From positions 237,141-301,140 of the forward strand of contig JAJHQZ010000001.1 in assembly GCA_020833055.1 (NCBI GenBank): a stretch of DNA of 64,000 nt, given 5' to 3'. This document shows, one piece after another, positions 8,968-17,154 of this stretch. A program made the translations under genes and the position numbers. The notes beneath the pieces are model-generated. The model did no database searches and was not told the origin of the DNA. It saw only the letters and a list, made by a program, of their open reading frames with translations. This DNA comes from Candidatus Korarchaeum sp. (GTDB lineage Archaea > Korarchaeota > Korarchaeia > Korarchaeales > Korarchaeaceae). The number at the start of each line of letters is the position of its first letter. The first letter of the stretch is position 1.

Positions 8968-9714
8968 ATGGGCCTAGAGGAGCGTATAAGGAGAGAATCT
9001 GCTGAGAGGGCCCTCCTAGCTGTACTGCTCGACCCAGCTAAATTGGATGATGATGGAGCTAGGAAGTTAGCTAGAGCATCCTCCGAAGGGGGGGCTGATC
9101 TCATATTCGTCGGAGGATCTATAGGGGCTGGTTTCAGGTTAAATGAGATAATATTGAGCATAAAGAGGGAATCCAATATACCGATAATCCTCTTCCCGGG
9201 GAACGTCGATGGAGTATCTCCTTACGCTGACGCGATACTCTTCATGTCCCTGCTCAACTCAACTAATCCTTACTGGATAATACAAGCGCAAGCCCTAGCT
9301 GCGATCCCGATAAAGAGGATGGGTCTCGAAGCCATACCAACGGCTTACCTCATAGTGGAGCCTGGGCAGAGGAGCGCTGCCGGTTGGGTGGGCTCAGTCA
9401 ACCCCATACCTAGGGACAAACCCGAGATAGCTTTAGCTTATGCCACAGCAGCAGAGATGCTCGGTATGAGGTGGATCTATCTAGAGGCTGGGAGCGGTGC
9501 TGAGGCACCAGTCCCATCTGAGATGGTGAAATTAGTTAGGGAGAGGACGAATCTCGGTATAATAGTTGGTGGAGGTCTCAGATCCCCTGATTTAGTGAGG
9601 GAGAGAGCTGAAGCAGGGGCTAATGTGATAGTAGTGGGGACGCACATCGAAGAGGGGAGGGATGCTGCAGCTAGGGTCAGGGAGATGAAGGAAGCCCTGA
9701 AGAGATCTCGTTAG
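8968..9714 (+). CDS. Geranylgeranylglyceryl phosphate synthase
   Basis: A 248-residue TIM barrel that makes the first ether bond of archaeal membrane lipids, joining sn-glycerol-1-phosphate to geranylgeranyl diphosphate. Seen: LLDPAKLD near residues 19-26, FVGGSIGAG, LFPGNVDGV, the YLIVEPG and GWVGSVNPIPR stretch, YLEAGSGA, and the phosphate-binding IIVGGGLRSP and VVGTHIEE. Length is typical. Together with carS at 43174-43653 it places two steps of archaeal phospholipid synthesis in this window. Confidence 0.93.
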   Translation: MGLEERIRRESAERALLAVLLDPAKLDDDGARKLARASSEGGADLIFVGGSIGAGFRLNEIILSIKRESNIPIILFPGNVDGVSPYADAILFMSLLNSTNPYWIIQAQALAAIPIKRMGLEAIPTAYLIVEPGQRSAAGWVGSVNPIPRDKPEIALAYATAAEMLGMRWIYLEAGSGAEAPVPSEMVKLVRERTNLGIIVGGGLRSPDLVRERAEAGANVIVVGTHIEEGRDAAARVREMKEALKRSR

Positions 9715-9715
9715 A

Positions 9716-9739
9716 GGGAGTCTCTAAAATAGACCTCCC
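9716..9739 (+). terminator. Hairpin just after GGGP synthase stop
   Basis: GGGAGTCT (9716-9723) can pair with AGACCTCCC (9731-9739) with a single bulged C around a 7-base loop. It starts two bases after the stop codon. It could mark the 3' end of the message, but archaeal termination usually relies on T-runs, and none is prominent here. Confidence 0.25.
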
Positions 9740-9896
9740 GTCATCCTTGAATCTCATAAATGACGTTAATAGTCCTTAGATCGTATTAGAGATCTCTCCT
9801 CACTAGACCTCGGGTAAGTTGAGTTGAGAGACGCTTCTCAGAGTACGCGAGGGACCGGGCGTAAAGCTTAATATTTGGTACTTCAGCAGACTATGA

Positions 9897-9969
9897 AGCC
9901 CCGTGGTGTAGCGGCCAAGCACGCCGGGCTCTGGACCCGGAGACCCCGGTTCGAATCCGGGCGGGGCTA
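9897..9969 (+). tRNA. tRNA-Gln(CTG)
   Basis: Acceptor AGCCCCG pairs with CGGGGCT. The anticodon stem CCGGG/CCCGG encloses CTCTGGA, giving anticodon CTG. The T arm is CCCGG-TTCGAAT-CCGGG. The discriminator is A at 9969. No intron and no encoded CCA. The A1-U72 pair fits archaeal tRNA-Gln. Confidence 0.93.
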
Positions 9970-10211
9970 TTTCAGTTTCATTCATCTTATCTCAAAAGTC
10001 CTTCGAACTAATAAACGAATTATCTCCTCACGCCCCCTAGCTCTCCTGAACTCATCGAGCCTCACTGAAGCGAGTGAAAGCCCTCATGTCGAGCCCAACT
10101 GTCGCTCATGATCCAGCCCACCGCCCGCTGAACGGAGCGGAAGATCTCCAATGCTTAGTGACAAAATTAGAATAGAGGACCGGGCGATTGCTCAACATAT
10201 CTTCGAGATAG

Positions 10212-10285
10212 CGGGCCCGGGGGGCTTCGAACCCCCGACCCCCCGGTTAAGAGCCGGGTGCTCTACCATTCTGAGCTACGGGCCC
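10212..10285 (-). tRNA. tRNA-Lys(CTT)
   Basis: On the minus strand, acceptor GGGCCCG pairs with CGGGCCC. The anticodon stem CCCGG/CCGGG encloses CTCTTAA (anticodon CTT). The T arm has TTCGAAG with a GGGGG/CCCCC-type stem. Discriminator G. No intron. The gene lies 32 bases downstream of nothing coding on its strand and just past the sucC stop region. Confidence 0.92.
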
Positions 10286-10317
10286 CTCTTCATTGGATGG
10301 TGATGTAATAAAAAACC

Positions 10318-11454
10318 TTACGCTCGCTTAGCGAGTTCTACAGCGTACTTCACTGCCTCCTCAGCAGACTCCGTAGCCTTTATCCCTATCTCCTCGAGTA
10401 TCCTCTTCCCCTCATCCGCTTGATTCCCACTCATCCTGACCACTACCGGGATCTTGAGCAATCCCTTCTCCTTGATAGATTTAACTCCGAGCGCGACGTC
10501 TAATGCGCTCGTGATACCGCATAAAGTGTTTATCAAGACGACGCTGACCCTCGGGTTCGAGAGTATTATCTCTAAAGCGTTAGCTACTCTCTCCGCTGAG
10601 GCCCCTCCTCCGACATCGCAGAAGTTAGCTGGCTTACCACCGAAAGTGTGGACCATATCCATAGTAGCCATAGCTAAACCAGCCCCATTCGCCATAGTCC
10701 CTATATTACCGTCCAACTCTACGTAAGCTATATCTCTCTTCCTCGCTTCATTCTCCCTAGGGTTCTCCGATGAGTAATACCTCTTCTCGAATTCCATGTG
10801 CCTGAAGAGAGCGTTATCGTCTACCTCTATCCTAGCATCCAGTGCTACGAGCCTCCCATCCTTGGTCAGTGCTAGGGGGTTTATCTCGAGCATCATCGCA
10901 TCATATTCGACCGCTATATCCCATAATGAACTTATTATCCTCTGTATCTCGTTAACTTTATCCGGGACGTTCTTGGCTGCGTTTTTAGCTAGAGCCCTAG
11001 CTATATGGGACCTCATCCCTATGAGCGGATGGACGGTCCTCTTCTCTATTGACTCGGGGTGGCTTGCAGCTATCTCCTCAACATCCATCCCTCCGTAAGG
11101 GGTGGATATGAAGGTCATGCCCCTCGAGTTCCTGTCAATTATCCCTCCGATATATATCTCGGTGACTGTATCAATAGGTTCCTCGACAAGCAAGGAGCTC
11201 ACTTCATATCCATAGAAAGTCCTTGAAAATAGCTCTTTAGCTACTTCTCTCGCTTCATTTGGGGAATTGACTAACTTTATTCCGCCAGCTCTCCCTCTCT
11301 GTCCATGGGGTATCTGTATCTTCAGGACCCCCCTTCCTCCAAGTTTCTCAACAGCTGAAGCAGCTTCCTCAGGATCTCTCGCTAGAATTCCCTTCGGAAT
11401 CGGTATACCCTTAGAGGCCAGGGCCTCCTTTGACTCATACTCCAGAAGCCTCAT
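10318..11454 (-). CDS. sucC: Succinate-CoA ligase beta subunit
   Basis: A 378-residue ADP-forming succinyl-CoA synthetase beta chain, with an N-terminal ATP-grasp domain (GRGVLKIQIPHGQRGRAGGI near 39-58) and a C-terminal CoA-ligase domain (DVGGGASAERVANAL near 272-286, VVVRMSGNQADEG near 338-350). It interconverts succinyl-CoA and succinate in the TCA-type pathway. The alpha subunit gene is divergent, starting 66 bases away, rather than in the usual sucCD operon, so balanced expression would depend on the shared intergenic promoter region. Confidence 0.93.
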   Translation of the reverse strand: MRLLEYESKEALASKGIPIPKGILARDPEEAASAVEKLGGRGVLKIQIPHGQRGRAGGIKLVNSPNEAREVAKELFSRTFYGYEVSSLLVEEPIDTVTEIYIGGIIDRNSRGMTFISTPYGGMDVEEIAASHPESIEKRTVHPLIGMRSHIARALAKNAAKNVPDKVNEIQRIISSLWDIAVEYDAMMLEINPLALTKDGRLVALDARIEVDDNALFRHMEFEKRYYSSENPRENEARKRDIAYVELDGNIGTMANGAGLAMATMDMVHTFGGKPANFCDVGGGASAERVANALEIILSNPRVSVVLINTLCGITSALDVALGVKSIKEKGLLKIPVVVRMSGNQADEGKRILEEIGIKATESAEEAVKYAVELAKRA

Positions 11455-11519
11455 GATGCATCTGATACTTAATCATCGATATTTTTAATATTTGACCTCC
11501 CAGTCCGGGAGGTGGAGGC
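11455..11519. promoter_or_regulatory. Shared promoter region between divergent sucC and sucD
   Basis: These 65 bases hold all upstream signals for both subunits. An AT box ATTTTTAATATTT at about 11481-11493 could act as a TATA element, and GGTGGAGG precedes the sucD ATG. Coordinated control of two subunits of one enzyme from one short region is the point of interest. Confidence 0.4.
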
Positions 11520-12395
11520 ATGGCGATACTAGTCAGGGAAGGGATGAGAGTACTAGTTCAGGGGATAACTGGAAGGCAGGGGACTATACATACGAAGCTG
11601 ATGCTCGAATATGGGACGAAGATAGTTGCGGGCGTTACCCCTGGGAAGTCTGGAGCTAAAGTACATGGTGTGCCAGTTTTCGATTCTGTTGAGGAGGCTG
11701 TGAGGGAGAAGGGACCTATAGATGCATCTATAGTCTTCGTCCCAGCCCCTTATGCGATGGATGCTGTTATAGAGGCAGTGGATAACGCTATTCCACTGGT
11801 CGTAGTCATAACTGAGGGGATACCCGTCCACGATACCGCTAAATTCGTCAGCTATGCGAGGAGCATGGGTACAACGATAATAGGTCCCAACTGCCCGGGC
11901 ATAATAGCTCCGGGTAAGGTGAAGATAGGGATAATGCCAGCTGACTCCTTCGCGCCCGGACCAGTCGGTATAGTATCGAGGAGCGGGACCCTGACTTACG
12001 AGATCTCCTTATCCCTGAAGAATGCTGGATATGGGTCAAGCACGACTATAGGAATAGGAGGAGATCCCATAACTGGTTTGAACTTCATAGAGGTCTTAGA
12101 GTTATTCAAGGAGGATCCAGAGACTAAAGCAGTCGTGATAGTCGGGGAGATAGGGGGAGATGCTGAGGAGAGGGCAGCCAAGTACATAGCTCAGGGCTAT
12201 CCCAAGCCTGTAGTGGCTTACGTGGCTGGGAGGACAGCTCCCCCTGGGAAGAGGATGGGCCACGCGGGGGCGATAATAACAGCTGGCCAGGGGACAGTCG
12301 AAAGCAAGGAAAGAGCTTTCTCAGAGGCGGGGGTTCCTGTAGCTAGGACTCCCTTCGAAGTTGCTCCCCTCCTAGCTGAAAGATTGAGGCATTAA
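11520..12395 (+). CDS. sucD: Succinate-CoA ligase alpha subunit
   Basis: A 291-residue CoA-binding and phosphohistidine subunit. Seen: the Rossmann lead [13 protein letters not shown] (13-25), [15 protein letters not shown] stretch [13 protein letters not shown] (about 39-51), IIGPNCPGI (about 119-127), [15 protein letters not shown], and the active-site region [13 protein letters not shown] (about 248-260), which contains the phosphorylated His. Length is typical for the family. It works with the divergent sucC product. Confidence 0.94.
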   Translation: MAILVREGMRVLVQGITGRQGTIHTKLMLEYGTKIVAGVTPGKSGAKVHGVPVFDSVEEAVREKGPIDASIVFVPAPYAMDAVIEAVDNAIPLVVVITEGIPVHDTAKFVSYARSMGTTIIGPNCPGIIAPGKVKIGIMPADSFAPGPVGIVSRSGTLTYEISLSLKNAGYGSSTTIGIGGDPITGLNFIEVLELFKEDPETKAVVIVGEIGGDAEERAAKYIAQGYPKPVVAYVAGRTAPPGKRMGHAGAIITAGQGTVESKERAFSEAGVPVARTPFEVAPLLAERLRH

Positions 12396-12404
12396 AGTCC
12401 TCAT

Positions 12405-13661
12405 CTAAGATTTGCAGGGAGGTATGTCCTCCAAGTAAACCACATCAGCTCGCTCGAGGAGGTAGCTGATATCAGCATTTAGATAAGGATCTACTTTAGC
12501 TATGAAAGCGCCGGATGGCGGATACATCTGAACTAAGCCTATAACGTAGAGCTTATCACCATCTAAGAGGACATCATATACCTGTGAATTTCCCTGTGGC
12601 GTACCATTCCTTTGGACGAATATCTCCTGCGCCTTAGCGTGGTAAATAGATTCGTTCAAATAAATTGCATATATCGATTCATTTATTAAGCCCACGTATC
12701 CAGTGAATAAATTGGGATCCCAGCCGAATATATAAGCTCTACCATTGAGCACCTTCGCCTTAGCTGCGCATCCCTCCCCGAACGGGGGCTTCCATCGAGC
12801 CTCCCCCAAGATGTTACCATCCTTATCTACGTATATGTAGCGGCAGGAGGAACTTGAAACTGCCAGGAGGAGCCCGTTCTTATGGCTGAATATATGAGCA
12901 ACACCACTTAGTTCTTCGCTGGTCTCGATTTCCTTCTTGAGCTCCAAGTTGCCTTCCTCATCGAACCTCAGGAGCATCAGTTTGTAGGGTCCCGTGACCT
13001 CCCCCGAGATATAGGTTACGTATATCTTTCCATCCAATACGGAGACTCGCCTTCCCGCTATAGCTTCATTAGCATCCAAGACCCTGAATGATCTAATCAG
13101 ATTACCGTTTCCATCGAATATATCGAGATAATAGTAATCCCCTTTAAGCTCTATTGCATAAATTTTATTATTTGCTACTCTGAAATCCGTGAAGTTCCCA
13201 TCAACAGACCATATCAAGTTGAGCTCCGAATCGAACATGGCAATACCTGTGACCTGCTCTCGGGACTCCGCCGCTACAAATCTATCCTCATCGTACTTCT
13301 CAGCTCTCCATAACTCATGCTTGAGTTTCGCATGGCATATCGGCCTCAGATCCTCGGAGAGAATTACTGCAACTCCCTCATAATAACCGCCTAACGCATA
13401 TATCTTATCCTTAATCTTCAGGATAGCATCGCTGGGTACATCGAGCCTCTTCTTCGGATCCTTTCGATCTATGAAGATAGCATCCCTCCCGGTTGTGGAT
13501 AACGTCGTTGAATTGTCATGCTCTATAAGACTGCTGGTATTAGGGCTAGTGTTATGAACCTGTGTATTAGAATGGCCAATCTGAGTTATTTCCATCGAGA
13601 TTACTGCGGATATGATAACTATGAGGATTACAGTAACCAGGAATGCCTTCTTATTCATCAT
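12405..13661 (-). CDS. Exported beta-propeller-like protein of unknown function
   Basis: A 418-residue protein not recognised as a known family. The N-terminus has a hydrophobic segment (about residues 5-22) after MMNKK, then a Thr/Ser/Asn-rich stretch with several N-x-S/T sequons. The rest consists of repeated strands of the type KIYALGGY, NKIYAIELKGDYYYLD, GKIYVTYISG and GDKLYVIGL, which read like beta-propeller blades. This suggests a surface-anchored, glycosylated protein. It is convergent with sucD and divergent from another exported protein at 13766. No catalytic motif was seen. Confidence 0.7.
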   Translation of the reverse strand: MMNKKAFLVTVILIVIISAVISMEITQIGHSNTQVHNTSPNTSSLIEHDNSTTLSTTGRDAIFIDRKDPKKRLDVPSDAILKIKDKIYALGGYYEGVAVILSEDLRPICHAKLKHELWRAEKYDEDRFVAAESREQVTGIAMFDSELNLIWSVDGNFTDFRVANNKIYAIELKGDYYYLDIFDGNGNLIRSFRVLDANEAIAGRRVSVLDGKIYVTYISGEVTGPYKLMLLRFDEEGNLELKKEIETSEELSGVAHIFSHKNGLLLAVSSSSCRYIYVDKDGNILGEARWKPPFGEGCAAKAKVLNGRAYIFGWDPNLFTGYVGLINESIYAIYLNESIYHAKAQEIFVQRNGTPQGNSQVYDVLLDGDKLYVIGLVQMYPPSGAFIAKVDPYLNADISYLLERADVVYLEDIPPCKS

Positions 13662-13765
13662 CCAATAATACAGTAAATCATAAATATAAATTTCTCGTCA
13701 TTCGTCGTATATATATAGCTATCGCATGAAAACCTCTATATTATTTTTCCTTCTCTATTCGGATT

Positions 13766-14671
13766 ATGAGAGACCTTCTATTAGTTTCCCTACTCATATT
13801 GCTTTTATTACCCATCCTGCATGGAGCGGCTCAGCCGGATAATACGACTCGAGAACTGGACCCTGAGCTGATGGAGTTGAAGAAAAGGATAGATGAGAAG
13901 ATAGACATGACTGAATTGAAGAAATTTTGGGAAGAAATGAAGAATGTACCCGGACCGAGTTTAACGCCAGAGCCCAACGTATACGTCCCAGGAAGGGGTT
14001 ACGTCACTGATGAGCAGGGGAGGTTCATCTCGCCTTTAGGAACCACTGAGACAGATCGTTACTATGATATATATGGTAATAGCTTTTACGTTTATGTGAA
14101 TGATAAGCTCACATTCGGTAGTGTGGCATACAGTCAATTCAAAGGAACTTATTTCTCAATCTTCGATACAAATGGAAGATGTATGAATTGCAATGATAAA
14201 CAGACATATTCAGATTACAAGAATTATGAATGGATAAGGCAGCAAGTTGCTGAAAAGAATTATCCAAAATACTTCAAAGTGCATGTGAAATACTTCATAC
14301 AGGCCAAGCTAAAGGATTATGTGTATAAGAATGGGAATATGAATAATAAAGTGTATCTGGTAGTTAGATACGGGTCAGGATATATTACTCAATTCGAGGC
14401 AGAGCTATGGAGTGAGGAAAACTATTGTAAGGGGGTTAACATGAGCATGAAGTGTTACCATGTAGGCTGGGGTAATAATCGCTGTGGCTATCCCGATGAT
14501 ACGGATGGAGGTGCTTCCCGCATAAGGGGGAAGACTATATCCGTATCAGTAGGGTTCTCTTACTACAGGCCCTATCCTACACTATCGAGCAGGAGCTTCG
14601 GCCGTCCTTATATCATAACTCTATACTCCCGCTTCTACCACCAATTCGCCCTATTGGGGGTAAAGGGATGA
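13766..14671 (+). CDS. Secreted protein of unknown function
   Basis: A 301-residue protein, family not recognised. It has a clear signal peptide (about residues 3-22, ending near HGAAQ), a charged helical segment (about 32-58), then a Tyr- and Asn-rich, probably beta-rich body with six Cys, including CMNC near residue 137 and a cluster at about 221, 230 and 240, which could form disulfides. Base composition is more AT-rich than in its neighbours, which could reflect transfer or relaxed constraint. It is divergent from the exported protein at 12405-13661, so the two may act together at the cell surface. Confidence 0.65.
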   Translation: MRDLLLVSLLILLLLPILHGAAQPDNTTRELDPELMELKKRIDEKIDMTELKKFWEEMKNVPGPSLTPEPNVYVPGRGYVTDEQGRFISPLGTTETDRYYDIYGNSFYVYVNDKLTFGSVAYSQFKGTYFSIFDTNGRCMNCNDKQTYSDYKNYEWIRQQVAEKNYPKYFKVHVKYFIQAKLKDYVYKNGNMNNKVYLVVRYGSGYITQFEAELWSEENYCKGVNMSMKCYHVGWGNNRCGYPDDTDGGASRIRGKTISVSVGFSYYRPYPTLSSRSFGRPYIITLYSRFYHQFALLGVKG

Positions 14672-14853
14672 GATCTCTTGAAATGTATAACCCCCATCAC
14701 TTTATTTTCATTATGGAAGCCCCTATTGTTTAATATCTCATAAAAGCTCTGATATCCTAGGAAATTTTTAACTCACTTATCCCTTATAAACTATAATAAT
14801 TTTAAAGTTAATGGACTAATGAATTCATCTTTTTAGCAAAAACGGTTGAGAGA

Positions 14854-15090
14854 TCACTCAGTCCCTCCAGATCCCTCTTTCAGCAAGTACCCCTTCCCCT
14901 CCGCCGTTATCCTGTAGAAAGTATAGCCCCCATGGGAGAATTTCTCAAGGAGCCCCTCATTGACCATCTCATCGAGGAGCTTCTTGAGGACTGATATCGA
15001 AACCTCCATTCTATTGACTATCTCCCTTAAATGTAGCACCCCTTCTTTCTCAAGTTCCCTCAGGACCCTCTCCCTCAATCCCGATTCCAT
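14854..15090 (-). CDS. Small winged-helix DNA-binding protein
   Basis: A 78-residue single-domain winged helix. The sequence runs from a first helix (RERVLRELEKEG), through a recognition-type helix (SISVLKKLLDEMVNEG), to a wing (FSHGGYTFYRITAEG). The start is taken at ATG 15090 because GGTGA lies five bases upstream and a TATA box at 15115-15123 lies about 25 bases upstream. An upstream in-frame ATG at 15105 would sit too close to that TATA box. Targets unknown. It is divergent from L40e. Confidence 0.65.
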   Translation of the reverse strand: MESGLRERVLRELEKEGVLHLREIVNRMEVSISVLKKLLDEMVNEGLLEKFSHGGYTFYRITAEGKGYLLKEGSGGTE

Positions 15091-15153
15091 ATTTGTCACC
15101 GGCATGATAAAGCTTTATTTACCTTTAATGTTTCCTAGGGGAAGGGATCGAGA

Positions 15154-15318
15154 ATGCCCATAGAGGACCCATTCAAGAGGAGCGTCGCAGCCAAGGCCCT
15201 CCTCAATTTCAAGATATGCAGGAAGTGCGGTGCTAGAAATCCGATAACAGCGACTAAATGTAGGAGGTGCAGGAGCACGAACCTCAGGTTGAAGAAAGCG
15301 AAGCTAGTGAGAAAGTGA
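15154..15318 (+). CDS. rpl40e: Ribosomal protein L40e
   Basis: A 54-residue zinc-ribbon ribosomal protein. Seen: KICRKCGARNP (about 21-31) and TKCRRCRSTNLR (about 35-46), giving the C-x2-C...C-x2-C zinc site, and a basic C-terminus LKKAKLVRK. It starts at ATG 15154 and ends at TGA 15316-15318. It is immediately upstream of tRNA-Arg(GCG) on the same strand and may be cotranscribed with it. Confidence 0.92.
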   Translation: MPIEDPFKRSVAAKALLNFKICRKCGARNPITATKCRRCRSTNLRLKKAKLVRK

Positions 15319-15345
15319 TTTATTAAAGGGAGGGTGTATATGAGC

Positions 15346-15421
15346 GGGCCCGTAGCTCAGCAAGGATCAGAGCGTCGGCCTGCGGAGCCGAAGGTCGCGG
15401 GTTCGAGTCCCGCCGGGCCCG
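15346..15421 (+). tRNA. tRNA-Arg(GCG)
   Basis: Acceptor GGGCCCG pairs with CGGGCCC. The anticodon stem TCGGC/GCCGA encloses CTGCGGA (anticodon GCG). The T arm is GCGGG-TTCGAGT-CCCGC, and the discriminator is G. No intron. An exported-protein gene begins without any ordinary start codon directly at its 3' end. Confidence 0.93.
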
Positions 15422-16386
15422 CTTTACTCCTGATTTTTTTAATTCTGCCTTTAGCTCATGTTGGAGCTCAGCAGAACTTCGATGCAGTCGTCGTCAGGGG
15501 AGATATATACACGGATTGGATAATAGCGATGTCATACGGCATGTCCCACGGCTCCTGGATAATCCAACTCACTCCCACAAATGAGAATGAAGTATTGAAG
15601 CTAATAACGGGATTAGCGGGCTTCAAGAGGAACATATCGATCTTGATAGTGGGAGCACCTAATGCAGTACCGATAGAGTTCGAGGAGAAGCTCCAGAACC
15701 TAGGAATAGTGGTCAAGAGGGTGGGCGGAGCCACGAGGCTGGATACATCCCTTTACCTCGCGATAAATTACTGGAGGGATTGCAAATCGCTGGTCCTCGT
15801 CGATGGGTTCAACTCATCCTATTACTTAGCCGCTCTGAGCGTAGCGGTTGAGAGGAAAGCCCCTATAATATACACGAAGGAAGGTAAGCCTCCGGATGGT
15901 TTTAGGGAATCCTTGGAGAATCATCTGAAGGACTTAAAATCGATAGTAGTTGTAGGAGGGAGCTTGGATCCCGATGAAGCTGATTTCCTGAGGTCCAAGG
16001 GGTACTCAGTGAGCTACATCTCAGGGATGAACGTGACCCTGAGGTATCCGGAAGATAATAAGCTCATATCTTGGGAGATAGCTGCCCCTATGCTCGCTTT
16101 AGTGGGCTTCCCCTTGGGGTCCCTCCTGACTTACATCCTGATGAGGAGGGGAAAGAGGGGAGAGGGTGGCCTGATGGATTTCCTCACTCTAGATGAGAGG
16201 AAGCTCGTCGAGGTAGTTAAGGAGAAGGGGGAAGTATTTCAAGAGGAATTACCTGGATTGACAGGATTTTCCAAGCCTAAGATAAGCAGGATGATAGCCG
16301 AACTCTCCGATAGGAGGATATTGAGCAAGGAGAAGTATGGGAAGACCTATATAATAAGGCTCAGTGAGAGGGCCAGGAACCTTTAA
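15422..16386 (+). CDS. Membrane sensor: CW-binding-2-like ectodomain, one TM helix, cytoplasmic winged helix
   Basis: Residues fall in order: a signal peptide (LLLIFLILPLAHVGAQ), an ectodomain resembling the cell-wall-binding repeat 2 fold with paired elements (DAVVVRGDIYTDWI, LIVGAPNAVP, RVGGATRLDT, LVLVDGFNSSYYLAAL, IVVVGGSLDPDEADFL), one membrane helix (about nt 16075-16145), a basic stop-transfer, then a winged helix with LPGLTGFSKPKISRM. This is a one-component receptor layout. The frame is open through the whole tRNA-Arg, with ATG codons only at 15334 and 15340. No ATG, GTG or TTG lies between the tRNA end and the signal peptide, so the true start is unresolved. A paralogous arrangement is encoded at 58752-59861. 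Confidence 0.75.
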
Positions 16387-16419
16387 ATTACTCGAGCTAT
16401 GGGGATTGGAGGTGGTAAT

Positions 16420-16626
16420 TTGTCCGAAGAGAGGTTGGTGTTCAAGCTCCTACCAGTGGATCGCGAGGTGTTCTGTACATCCTGCGGTAGGAAGGTGACT
16501 TATGAGAGAGGGATAGTCGCTTTTAAATGTCCTAACTGCGGGGAAGCGATAATAGTAAGGTGTAGTATCTGTAGGAAGCAAGTTAATGAGTATTCATGCC
16601 CTAATTGTGGGTTCACAGGTCCCTGA
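16420..16626 (+). CDS. Small double zinc-ribbon protein
   Basis: A 68-residue protein with four CxxC knuckles: CTSCG, CPNCG, CSIC and CPNCG, giving two zinc ribbons. It resembles the archaeal HVO_2753-type/DUF1610 zinc-finger proteins found beside elongation factor 1-beta. The start is TTG at 16420, since GGAGGTG lies four bases upstream; an in-frame ATG at 16399 would translate the ribosome-binding site. Its neighbour aEF1-beta begins ten bases after its stop. A translation-linked role is inferred from context. Confidence 0.85.
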   Translation: MSEERLVFKLLPVDREVFCTSCGRKVTYERGIVAFKCPNCGEAIIVRCSICRKQVNEYSCPNCGFTGP

Positions 16627-16636
16627 GGTGATCTTG

Positions 16637-16906
16637 ATGGCTAGGATACTCGCTATATACAGGGTCTTGCTCGATGGGAGTATCAGCAGTGAGGAAGTTG
16701 TTAGGAGTATAAGGGAGGAGCTCGAGAAGAAAGGTTTCAAGCTAGAAGGTTACGATGAGAACCCAATAGGATTCGGTATAGTTGCTTTGAACTTAAAGAT
16801 AACTGCGCCGGAGGAGGATGGCGTTACAGACGCTATATCTAATGTACTCGAGGGGTTGGAGGGAGTTAGTAGTGTGGAGCTCGATATAGTGAGCAGGGTG
16901 AGCTGA
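16637..16906 (+). CDS. Elongation factor 1-beta (aEF1B)
   Basis: An 89-residue nucleotide exchange factor for aEF1A. The sequence matches the small archaeal form: ILAIYRVLLDGS at the start, EGYDENPIGFGIVALNLKI in the middle and GVSSVELDIVSRV at the end. The start is ATG 16637 with GAGGTGAT upstream inside the previous gene's stop region. It overlaps the next ORF as ATGA-type coupling. Confidence 0.9.
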   Translation: MARILAIYRVLLDGSISSEEVVRSIREELEKKGFKLEGYDENPIGFGIVALNLKITAPEEDGVTDAISNVLEGLEGVSSVELDIVSRVS

Positions 16907-17154
16907 TGGCAAAGAACTTCCCATTGATCTACATCATATATGAGATAGTGAAGGAGAGAGGTTCTATAGACGATCTAGAGCTATTCGAGATACTCTCCTC
17001 TAAGCTCCAGAGGGTCTCACTCTCCGAGATAGAGAAAGCCCTACTGAAGCTGGAGGTAATGGGGAAGATAGTCACCTCTAGCAAGGGGAAGAAAGGAGGG
17101 CTCTTAATAGAGCTTGCTGGGGAGAGGAAGTACATAACGCCTGATGAGGAGTGA
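16906..17154 (+). CDS. Small helical, possibly winged-helix protein of unknown function
   Basis: An 82-residue protein. The pattern of three helices (IYIIYEIVKERG, DLELFEILSSKLQ, LSEIEKALLKLEVMG) followed by a hairpin (KIVTSSKGKKGGLLIELAG) suggests a winged helix. It overlaps the aEF1-beta stop by one base and so is translationally coupled to it. It ends one base before the convergent FEN1 stop. Family not recognised. Confidence 0.65.
   Translation: MAKNFPLIYIIYEIVKERGSIDDLELFEILSSKLQRVSLSEIEKALLKLEVMGKIVTSSKGKKGGLLIELAGERKYITPDEE

Noticed and set aside
9875..10111. 78-residue ORF starting before tRNA-Gln
   Set aside because: It runs through the tRNA gene, and its product resembles nothing. 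The tRNA explains the open frame.
10000..10200. Possible C/D or hairpin RNA (CACTGAAGCGAGTG and CCGCTGAACGGAGCGG)
   Set aside because: Boxes do not match the C/D consensus in order and spacing, and the hairpins are only 4-5 bp.
15334..15421. N-terminal 29 residues of the ORF from ATG 15334
   Set aside because: These codons are the tRNA-Arg gene, and the signal peptide follows directly. They are not accepted as protein without evidence.
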